Origin: UBA1189 sp045647345
Lineage (GTDB): Bacteria > Bacteroidota > Bacteroidia > Bacteroidales > Bacteroidaceae
Direction: 5' to 3'
Assembly (NCBI GenBank): GCA_045647345.1
Contig: JAZRMG010000146.1
Span: 1 to 23,538, forward strand
DNA length: 23,538 nucleotides
Shown here piece after piece: positions 1-6,418 of the stretch (the stretch's first letter is position 1; each line of letters starts with the position of its first letter). The notes under the pieces were generated by a model. The model was not told the origin of the DNA. It ran no database searches and saw only the letters and a program-made list of their open reading frames with translations. The position numbers were made by a program, and so were the translations under genes.

Positions 1-262
1 ATACTTGGAGAAGAAGATCTTGAAGGTAGACCCCTTCCAGGTACTCGACCAGAACGGTGTAGGTCAGCTCGTAGAGATGGCTGTAGAGCGCGGTCGCGCT
101 GTACGTCCCGAGCTCAAGTGCGGTATCTGTGGTGAGCACGGAGGTGGGCCCTCATCAGTTAAGTTCTGCCACAAGGTAGGCTTGAACTATGTATCTTGCT
201 CTCCCTTCCGTGTGCCCATCGCACGTCTTGCAGCGGCCCAGGCAGCTGTTGAGGAGGGATAA
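1..262 (+). CDS. ppdK: Pyruvate phosphate dikinase, C-terminal fragment
   Basis: The window opens inside this gene; about the last 86 codons are visible and the reading frame is open back to base 1. PPDK interconverts pyruvate, ATP and phosphate with PEP, AMP and pyrophosphate in the cytoplasm. The visible part is the end of the C-terminal PEP/pyruvate-binding barrel. It contains the CGICGEHGG segment, whose Cys is the family's catalytic acid/base in that domain, followed by FCHKVGLNYVSCSPFRVP and ARLAAAQAA, both near-invariant in PPDK. One oddity is GGGPSSV where the family usually has Asp or Glu before PSSV. The TTG at 5-7 would give an in-frame start but is internal, since homology to the long enzyme continues upstream. 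A hairpin terminator follows the stop codon. Identification is firm; only the missing 5' part is unknown. Confidence 0.95.
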   Translation, partial: YLEKKILKVDPFQVLDQNGVGQLVEMAVERGRAVRPELKCGICGEHGGGPSSVKFCHKVGLNYVSCSPFRVPIARLAAAQAAVEEG

Positions 263-290
263 TCTGATACAAGATACCTCAAATAGGAAA

Positions 291-318
291 AGAGCCGCTC
301 CGGAGAGCGGGTGTTTTC
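291..318 (+). terminator. Rho-independent terminator after ppdK
   Basis: The arms CCGCTC (295-300) and GAGCGG (305-310) form a 6-bp GC stem with a CGGA loop, followed by GTGTTTT. It lies about 30 bases after the ppdK stop and ahead of the pectate lyase promoter. Confidence 0.7.
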
Positions 319-415
319 TATATATACACCATCACAAATTAAATGGTAATAACAGCAGAACAAACTGGTAGAATAAAAATACATGATTATTAAAACCACC
401 TTAATAAAATATTTG

Positions 416-423
416 TATATTTG
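416..423 (+). promoter_or_regulatory. Bacteroidetes -7 box for the pectate lyase gene
   Basis: TATATTTG matches the Bacteroidetes sigma-ABfr -7 consensus TAnnTTTG. No convincing -33 TTTG is seen at the expected distance. Transcription would start near 428-432, leaving a leader of about 25-30 nt. AAGGA at 443-447 is a plausible ribosome site nine bases before the ATG at 457. Confidence 0.6.
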
Positions 424-456
424 CAACAGAAAAAATCTATTTAAGGAAATATCATC

Positions 457-2235
457 ATGAAAAAATTACTATGCGCATTCTTTACCATTCTAAGTTTAAC
501 TAGCCAGGCACAAACCGACACACTCCCTGCATTCCCTGGAGCTGATGGTTACGGACGTTATGTAACAGGAGGACGTGGAGGAAAGATTCTGCACGTTACA
601 AACCTCAATGACAGTGGGGAAGGCTCACTTCGTTGGGCTATCGCACAGAGCGGAGCACGTATCATCGTATTCGATGTATCGGGAACAATAGAATTGAAGT
701 CAGGACTAAAGATCTCGAACGGCAACCTCACCATCGCAGGACAGACAGCACCAGGAGATGGCATATGCATAAAGAACAACACGATGGAGGTTAGTGCAAA
801 CAATGTTATAATACGCTATATCCGGTGCCGCATGGGCGACGAAAAAGCAACAGAAAATGACGCAATGTGGGGACGTAACCGCACAGGTATCATAATAGAC
901 CATTGCACCATGAGTTGGAGCACTGATGAATGCGCCTCTTTCTACGGAAACAAGCAATTCACCTTGCAATGGTGCCTTATAAGCGAGAGTCTTAACACCT
1001 CAGTACATGGCAAAGGTAGTCACGGATATGGAGGCATCTGGGGAGGAGAGGGAGCCAGTTTTCACCACAACTTGATGGCCCATCACAAAAGCCGCGTCCC
1101 TCGCCTTTGCGGCAGTCGCTATACTGGACGTCCACAAGATGAACGTGTAGACCTCCGTAACAATGTATTCTATAACTGGGGAGACAACAGCGGATATGCT
1201 GGAGAAGGTGGTTCATACAACTTTATCAACAATTATTACAAGCCTGGTCCAGCTACCGCGAAGAAGAATAGCGTAGTACATCGCATATTCTCTCCTAATG
1301 CCGATGACGGCAAGAACACCAACAAGAAGGGAGTCTGGGGACAATTCTATGTAGAAGGGAACTACTTTGACAACACTTGCCCCAACATACAAAGCAACTC
1401 TACCGCCATGAAAAACATTGACAAAGTCAATGCAGACAACAAGGCAGGCATACATCCTAACGGCAATGTACCCGACACAATCAACATCCATGCGGATACA
1501 GAGTATGAAATGGCTGCAATCTTCCAACACACGGCCACCATGGCTTACAATAAAGTATTGGGCCATGCAGGAGCATCACACATGCGAGATAGTATTGACA
1601 AACGAATAGTTAGAGAAGTCAAAGAAGGAAGCAATACCTATCAAGGATCAAGAACTAAGATGTTAGGCATCATTGACTCACAAACTGACACAGAGGGATA
1701 CCCCACCTATGCACAAGGGCCACGCCTACTCGACACTGACAAGGACGGAATTCCCGATGCATGGGAAAAGGCCAATGGATTAAACCCTGAAAATGCCGAT
1801 GATGCCTCAATGACATTTCCTAATGGTGGCGGATATACTGCAATCGAAGTATACATCAACAGCATCGTAGAAGATATCACAAAGGCTTGTCTGGCTGATA
1901 CCGAACGGGGAAATACGGAATTCTTCCCTAAATACGTGCAACCCACGTATACAAAAGAAGATTATCTTGATACAGCTATAGAGAAAGAGAGCATATCAGC
2001 ATGTGGTGCCCATCTAACTGACAATAATACCATAGCATATACTTTAAACAAGAGAGGTCAAGTGAGCATCAAGCTCTTTGATCTGGCAGGAAAGAAACTT
2101 TACTCAACAAGCTTCACCCAACAAGCAGGCGAATACGAACATGCACTTCCGACAACGAACTTTGCACCTGGAATATATATATGCAACGTAAACATCGGAG
2201 ACACAACTCAAAAGTTAAAATTCATTGTCCAATAA
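457..2235 (+). CDS. Secreted pectate lyase (PL1-like) with T9SS sorting domain
   Basis: A 592-aa secreted protein that probably cleaves polygalacturonan by beta-elimination outside the cell. The N-terminus is a Sec signal peptide ending near SQAQ (residue about 19). It is followed by FPGADGYGRYVTGGRGG, the typical start of Bacteroidetes PL1-type parallel beta-helix lyases. The IIIDHC segment (D148, H149) and the SRVPR segment (R213, R216) match the family's WiDH and RxPR signatures; R213 is the likely catalytic arginine. A calcium-binding thrombospondin type-3-like repeat, DTDKDGIPDAWE, lies at 426-437. The last 80 or so residues form a beta-rich type A T9SS sorting domain, with the pattern SIKLFDLAGKKL, then PGIYICNV, then KLKFIVQ. 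This implies outer-membrane export by the Por system. The gene stands alone, with its own promoter and a terminator. Exact polysaccharide specificity cannot be read from sequence. Confidence 0.9.
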   Translation: MKKLLCAFFTILSLTSQAQTDTLPAFPGADGYGRYVTGGRGGKILHVTNLNDSGEGSLRWAIAQSGARIIVFDVSGTIELKSGLKISNGNLTIAGQTAPGDGICIKNNTMEVSANNVIIRYIRCRMGDEKATENDAMWGRNRTGIIIDHCTMSWSTDECASFYGNKQFTLQWCLISESLNTSVHGKGSHGYGGIWGGEGASFHHNLMAHHKSRVPRLCGSRYTGRPQDERVDLRNNVFYNWGDNSGYAGEGGSYNFINNYYKPGPATAKKNSVVHRIFSPNADDGKNTNKKGVWGQFYVEGNYFDNTCPNIQSNSTAMKNIDKVNADNKAGIHPNGNVPDTINIHADTEYEMAAIFQHTATMAYNKVLGHAGASHMRDSIDKRIVREVKEGSNTYQGSRTKMLGIIDSQTDTEGYPTYAQGPRLLDTDKDGIPDAWEKANGLNPENADDASMTFPNGGGYTAIEVYINSIVEDITKACLADTERGNTEFFPKYVQPTYTKEDYLDTAIEKESISACGAHLTDNNTIAYTLNKRGQVSIKLFDLAGKKLYSTSFTQQAGEYEHALPTTNFAPGIYICNVNIGDTTQKLKFIVQ

Positions 2236-2244
2236 GAACAAAAC

Positions 2245-2282
2245 AAATAATCAGGGAGGCGTTAACGCCTCCCTGATTATTT
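2245..2282. terminator. Bidirectional terminator, perfect 38-bp palindrome
   Basis: The arms 2245-2263 and 2264-2282 are exact reverse complements with no spacer, 19 bases each. The GC-rich core is CAGGGAGGCG with AT-rich outer parts, so transcripts from either strand form a hairpin ending in a U-rich tract. It sits between two convergent genes, the pectate lyase and riboflavin synthase. Confidence 0.9.
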
Positions 2283-2303
2283 AAAAATTACATAAAAGTG
2301 TAA

Positions 2304-2912
2304 TCACTCAGTTGTAAGCGCCATCATCCGAGCGAGATATTTTCCGACAATATCAAACTCAAGATTTACGACAGAACCTTCCCGTATGGCATGAAAATTA
2401 GTATGCTCATAAGTATAAGGGATGATAGCGACCTGAAAACTATCCTCTGTAGGTTTGCATACAGTAAGACTTACACCATTTACTGTAGCTGAGCCCTTAT
2501 CTACTGTGAAATATCCACGACGAGCCATATCCTTATCATACGCATATTTAAACGTATAATACCAACTTCCTTCAGCATCCTCAATCTTTACACAAGTGGC
2601 AGTCTGATCAACATGCCCCTGCACAATATGCCCATCAAGACGACCATTCATCATCATACTACGCTCCACATTGACCTCGTCTCCTACTTGCAGAAGTCCC
2701 AAATTAGACCGTTCGATGGTCTCTTTCATTGCCGTAACAGTATATGTGCCATCCTGCAGGCTTACAACTGTCAGACAAACTCCATTGTGCGACACACTCT
2801 GATCAATCTTCAACTCATCCACAAAGCTGCATTTAAGCGTCAAATGAAGGTTTTCCTGCTCTTTTATTATCGCTACTACAGTAGCACACTCTTCTACAAT
2901 ACCCGAAAACAT
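2304..2912 (-). CDS. ribE: Riboflavin synthase, alpha subunit
   Basis: A 202-aa cytoplasmic enzyme that dismutates two 6,7-dimethyl-8-ribityllumazine molecules into riboflavin plus the pyrimidinedione, the last step of riboflavin synthesis. The start MFSGIVEE is the family signature. Two tandem lumazine-binding barrels are visible. The first covers roughly residues 1-95, with VSHNGVCLTV. The second covers about 96-195, with GHIVQGHVDQT at the junction and VNGVSLTVC as the matching motif of the repeat. The C-terminal helix DIVGKYLARMM fits the trimerisation helix. Length is normal for the family (about 200-215 aa). It is a single-gene unit with its own promoter; no FMN riboswitch was seen upstream. 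The gene is called ribE or ribC depending on the organism. Confidence 0.95.
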   Translation of the reverse strand: MFSGIVEECATVVAIIKEQENLHLTLKCSFVDELKIDQSVSHNGVCLTVVSLQDGTYTVTAMKETIERSNLGLLQVGDEVNVERSMMMNGRLDGHIVQGHVDQTATCVKIEDAEGSWYYTFKYAYDKDMARRGYFTVDKGSATVNGVSLTVCKPTEDSFQVAIIPYTYEHTNFHAIREGSVVNLEFDIVGKYLARMMALTTE

Positions 2913-2950
2913 ATATACTCAATTTAGTTAAAGTTGTTCTCTATTTAAGG

Positions 2951-2958
2951 CAAAGATA
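2951..2958 (-). promoter_or_regulatory. -7 box for riboflavin synthase
   Basis: Read on the minus strand this is TATCTTTG, matching TAnnTTTG, about 39 bases before the ribE ATG. No clean -33 element was found. Confidence 0.55.
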
Positions 2959-3022
2959 CAATAAAGAGACGAAACAGATGAATAAAAAAATGCATTATTC
3001 GTTAATAACATAAAAAAAACAT

Positions 3023-3058
3023 ATGGTATACCATGTATAACTGACAAAACATGGTATA
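3023..3058. promoter_or_regulatory. Palindromic operator-like sites upstream of the wzi-like gene
   Basis: ATGGTATACCAT at 3023-3034 is a perfect 12-bp palindrome. The ten-base half-site ACATGGTATA occurs on the minus strand at 3027-3036 and on the plus strand at 3049-3058. The second copy overlaps the -7 box. The same half-site recurs upstream of the polysaccharide operon at 18219-18228. An operator role is inference; no regulator gene is in the window. Confidence 0.35.
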
Positions 3059-3062
3059 TTTG
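3055..3062 (+). promoter_or_regulatory. -7 box for the wzi-like gene
   Basis: TATATTTG matches the Bacteroidetes consensus TAnnTTTG, 28 bases before the ATG at 3091. The upstream -33 position has no clear TTTG, and the operator-like repeat overlaps this box. Confidence 0.6.
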
Positions 3063-3090
3063 CAAAGACAATGAATATTGATTCTGTAAT

Positions 3091-4638
3091 ATGATAGGAG
3101 CATACAAATGGTTATTAGTGTTTTTTTGTTTACCAACCTTAATTCATGCACAAGACAATAAACATACAGGTGAATGGAGCAAAATATCCTATAATATAGA
3201 AACAAACGTAGTTGCATCTATGGGAGAGCATACTCCCTTTTGGTTTGTGAGCAACCGCCATGGACAGTCTTCTATAGAAAACAAAAATGCTAATATTAAC
3301 ATAGGAATTTATCGTGACTTCGACCACAAGAAAAGACTCACCTGGGCTTATGGAATCGAACTCACAGGAGCATGGCATCACACAACGCCATTCTATATAC
3401 AACAGCTCTATGCAGACATTAAGACCAACTGCTGGGAACTTAGCATAGGGAGCAAAGAGCGATGGTCAGAAGGGAAAAACCGCACACTGAGTGGGGGTGG
3501 GTTAACCTTCTCACCTAACGCACGTCCCATTCCACAAGTACGCTTTGGCATCAATGAATACGCTACGATACCCAAATATTTTGGAGGTTGGATACAAGCT
3601 AAAGGACATTTCAGCTATGGTTGGCAAACAGATAACCTCTTTTTACAGAAGCTAACAGAGGATGCAGTTCCACTTACATATCGGACACAAGATATACTCC
3701 TTCACGAGAAAACATTCTTCATGCGTATTGCCCATCCTTCCAAAAAAGGATTTAGCATTGAAGGCGGATTAGAGATGTATACTCAATTCGGGGGACTTAT
3801 ATATAGAAAGGACTATGATGGTAATTACTACTTACACTATGGCCTTCCTGCCACTTACAAGGAGTTTATCAAAGCTTTTATCCCTATGGCAGGCGGAAAC
3901 AGTACACCCGAAGCAGAACAAAGCAACATCAATGGCAACATTCTCGGGAGTTGGCATTTCATTGTGGGCCATACAACGGATAATTGGAAACTACGAGCCT
4001 ATTATGAGCATTTCTTTGAGGATCATTCGCAGATGTTAGGTGTATCATGGGTACCCGACCGTAACGGAGATACACGCTTCTTAACCTATATGCCATGGAA
4101 AGATGGTCTATGGGGATTGGAACTCGAACGGCACCAAGGGAAATGGATAAAAGGCATTGTTGTAGAGTATATCACTTCACGAGATCAAAGTGGTCCAATC
4201 CTGCATAACTCAAACGATATATTCAAAGAGCAAATAAGTGGTTGGGACAACTATTACAACCATTATCTCTACCAATCATGGCAACATTGGGGAATGGCTA
4301 TTTGTAATCCCCAATTCTTATCCCCTATATATAACGAAAGTAGCAGCATGGCTATGCCTAATAACCGTCTCCGTTCTTATCACATTGGCATAGAAGGTAT
4401 ACCAAACGAAAAATGGCAGTATCGTATGTTAGCATCACACACACGCCATTGGGGGTCCATAAGCGACCCATTAGGCTACCCAATGAATGTCATCTCCGTT
4501 TTAGTAGAAACGACACACACACCATGCATGCTACAAGGGTGGCAAATTGTAGGAGCAATAGCCATAGACCATAGTGAACTTATCGGTAAGAACTGGGGTG
4601 GAATGCTTACACTATGCAAAATTGGTATATTCAATTAA
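3091..4638 (+). CDS. Wzi-like capsule assembly outer-membrane protein
   Basis: A 515-aa predicted outer-membrane beta-barrel. The signal peptide runs to about residue 20 (LPTLIHAQ). The body is rich in alternating aromatic and polar strands, as in a porin-like barrel, and ends in an aromatic-containing strand (LCKIGIFN). The NVVASMGEHTPFWFVSNRHG segment near the mature N-terminus and the YIQQLYADIK and SIGSKERW segments are features I associate with the Bacteroidetes branch of the capsule assembly Wzi family. In Klebsiella and E. coli, Wzi is a surface lectin that retains capsule; the same role here is inferred. It lies on the plus strand next to the polysaccharide locus, with the small lipoprotein gene starting 23 bases after its stop. 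Family call is good; polysaccharide specificity is unknown. Confidence 0.75.
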   Translation: MIGAYKWLLVFFCLPTLIHAQDNKHTGEWSKISYNIETNVVASMGEHTPFWFVSNRHGQSSIENKNANINIGIYRDFDHKKRLTWAYGIELTGAWHHTTPFYIQQLYADIKTNCWELSIGSKERWSEGKNRTLSGGGLTFSPNARPIPQVRFGINEYATIPKYFGGWIQAKGHFSYGWQTDNLFLQKLTEDAVPLTYRTQDILLHEKTFFMRIAHPSKKGFSIEGGLEMYTQFGGLIYRKDYDGNYYLHYGLPATYKEFIKAFIPMAGGNSTPEAEQSNINGNILGSWHFIVGHTTDNWKLRAYYEHFFEDHSQMLGVSWVPDRNGDTRFLTYMPWKDGLWGLELERHQGKWIKGIVVEYITSRDQSGPILHNSNDIFKEQISGWDNYYNHYLYQSWQHWGMAICNPQFLSPIYNESSSMAMPNNRLRSYHIGIEGIPNEKWQYRMLASHTRHWGSISDPLGYPMNVISVLVETTHTPCMLQGWQIVGAIAIDHSELIGKNWGGMLTLCKIGIFN

Positions 4639-4661
4639 CATACTGAAATAAAAAATATTCT

Positions 4662-5114
4662 ATGCAACGAAATATACATACAATAGTCCTTATAGCCGTT
4701 TTACTGCTTGCCAACATAGCATGCCAAAAGAACAGCTATGTCGAAAATGAAATACATGGTTTTTGGCAAGTAAATACAATAGAAGAGCTAACGACTAACA
4801 ATATCACTCAAGCCAAAGGGAACCTATACTTTTCATTCCAACGCAATACGGTAATCCTTGGACATCGAACAGAGTCCAAACCATTAGGTCTGGCTCTAAC
4901 AGAACAATACATCAGCGAATTTGATTTAACAAATGACTCTATTCGCATGGGCGATTTCCGCATTTATATGGAATACGAAAATAAAGCTACATTACAAGAC
5001 CTTTACAAATTCGGCATATACGACAAATACACGACATTTTACATTGAGAGGCCTACAAAGAATTCAATAATTTTGAGTTCAAAAAAAGCACGCATCACTA
5101 TGAGAAAGTATTAA
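4662..5114 (+). CDS. Small lipoprotein, lipocalin-like
   Basis: A 150-aa protein with a hydrophobic N-terminal segment (residues 8-20) and a Cys at position 21 (NIACQ), which suggests lipidation by signal peptidase II. The lipobox is imperfect, with Asn at -3. The mature part reads as alternating beta strands beginning with GFWQVNTIEEL and later LYFSFQRNTVIL. This resembles small lipocalin-like or DUF4488-type Bacteroidetes lipoproteins, a resemblance judged by eye. It follows the wzi-like gene by 23 bases on the same strand with no promoter between, so the two are probably cotranscribed. It may assist the Wzi-like barrel, but no specific function can be assigned. The downstream 99 bases, up to the convergent GT4 gene, contain no clear terminator. 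Confidence 0.65.
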   Translation: MQRNIHTIVLIAVLLLANIACQKNSYVENEIHGFWQVNTIEELTTNNITQAKGNLYFSFQRNTVILGHRTESKPLGLALTEQYISEFDLTNDSIRMGDFRIYMEYENKATLQDLYKFGIYDKYTTFYIERPTKNSIILSSKKARITMRKY

Positions 5115-5213
5115 ACTTAGTCGCAAAAGATATATTACGACAAATCTCCGGAAGCATTATCTCTTATATAGTAACATCATCCTATCAGAGCAAATCAATA
5201 AGGAAAAGTCCTA

Positions 5214-6410
5214 TCATAATCCATCAATAAATCGAGCAAAACGCTCCATCTGCTTGTCAAAGGAGAATGTGTCGCACGAAGCCTCCAGACAGTTATTGAC
5301 ATATCGAGCATACTCCTCATCAGACATTTCCACAAAGGCACGTATGTTGCGCGACAAAGCCGCATAGTCGCCATGTGCCGATACCAAGCCGAAGCCATAC
5401 TCTCGTACAATACGTGCGCCCTCACCTTCACCACTAAAAAGGATAGGAATACCCTCGGGCAGCAGATCGAAAATCTTAGAAGGCACAGCGCCGTGTATGG
5501 ATGCAGCCAACGGGATGACAGAAAGATCATATTTCTTGAGTTCCTCATTCACTTCCTGTTTAGACAAGTACCCATGGTAATATATATTCTTTTCGCCATC
5601 CTTTATGTAGGCCAATATACCATTCATTTGGTTGCCACCTCCATAGAGATGCATTTCCACACCCAAGGCAGCAAAATCTACTGATTTCAAGAGCGACAAC
5701 ATATCCTGCGCTACACCAAAAAGTCCGGCATAGACAATCTTCATTGGGCAGCTACGCTTCTTTTCCGCCGCGCAGCTAGGAACCTCAACTACAGGTTGAA
5801 GATTACGATAGAGGAAAGTACGCTTTTGCGGGAACATGCGCAACACATGCTCAACAATCTCCATCGACTGTCCCATCACCGAGTCGGCATTGCGATACAT
5901 AAAACGTTCTATACGGCTCATCACTTTATGCGCCAAACTTCCCGCCTTCATGAAACCCAGCTCCACAGCCGACATAGGCCACAAATCAGAAACATTAAGC
6001 ACAATATGCTTACCGAAGCATTTTTTGAAGAGCAGAATAGCCGATGCAGCTACAAGAATAGGAGGCGACTGCACTATAATACGGTCATACTCTTTAATCA
6101 ACTTACGCCTACATGCAAAGGCCCACATCGAGGTAGCGAAAGCCGTCATGGCCAATACGCGTTTGAATGGATTCTTTGACACCGTGGCATAGGTCCAATA
6201 ACGATATACGTTAATACCCCCAACTTGCTCTTTTACAGAGAAATGTCCACGATATCCTTCAAAGATACGTCCTTTGGGATAATTGGGCAAACAAGTAAGT
6301 ACATCCACTTCCATTCCCGCAGCCTTTAAGCCCCTTGCAAGGTTGGTAATGCGACTAGGCGCCGCCCCCACCTCAGGCTCGTAGTAGAATGAAACGATGA
6401 GTACCTTCAT
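5214..6410 (-). CDS. Glycosyltransferase family 4 (WbuB-like)
   Basis: A 398-aa GT-B fold transferase, probably adding one sugar to the lipid-linked repeat unit on the cytoplasmic face. The N-terminal domain begins MKVLIVSFYYEPEVGAAPSR, with the nucleotide-fold strand and the EP..GAAP loop typical of WbuB-like GT4 enzymes; LTCLPNYPKGR follows. The segment NVSDLWPMSAVELG is another subgroup signature. The C-terminal domain starts near KIVYAGLFGVAQD and holds the donor-binding region with PSKIFDLLPEGIPILFSGEGEG. The gene is third in the wecC-wecB-GT4 unit, starting 8 bases after the wecB stop. E. coli WbuB transfers an N-acetyl-fucosamine unit; that donor should not be assumed here. The adjacent ManNAcA genes make ManNAcA a possible substrate, as an inference only. 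Confidence 0.85.
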   Translation of the reverse strand: MKVLIVSFYYEPEVGAAPSRITNLARGLKAAGMEVDVLTCLPNYPKGRIFEGYRGHFSVKEQVGGINVYRYWTYATVSKNPFKRVLAMTAFATSMWAFACRRKLIKEYDRIIVQSPPILVAASAILLFKKCFGKHIVLNVSDLWPMSAVELGFMKAGSLAHKVMSRIERFMYRNADSVMGQSMEIVEHVLRMFPQKRTFLYRNLQPVVEVPSCAAEKKRSCPMKIVYAGLFGVAQDMLSLLKSVDFAALGVEMHLYGGGNQMNGILAYIKDGEKNIYYHGYLSKQEVNEELKKYDLSVIPLAASIHGAVPSKIFDLLPEGIPILFSGEGEGARIVREYGFGLVSAHGDYAALSRNIRAFVEMSDEEYARYVNNCLEASCDTFSFDKQMERFARFIDGL

Positions 6411-6418
6411 ACGCCCTA

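Noticed and set aside
187..426. A 79-aa minus-strand frame over the end of ppdK and its terminator
   Set aside because: It runs through the hairpin terminator and antisense to conserved PPDK sequence, and has no promoter or domain.
2913..3090. FMN riboswitch upstream of riboflavin synthase
   Set aside because: The interval is short and AT-rich and lacks the conserved RFN core segments; only a -7 box and AT-rich repeats were seen.
5115..5213. Terminator between the lipoprotein and GT4 genes
   Set aside because: Only 4-bp stems (AGGA...TCCT, GTCG...CGAC) were found, without a T tract, so no call is made.
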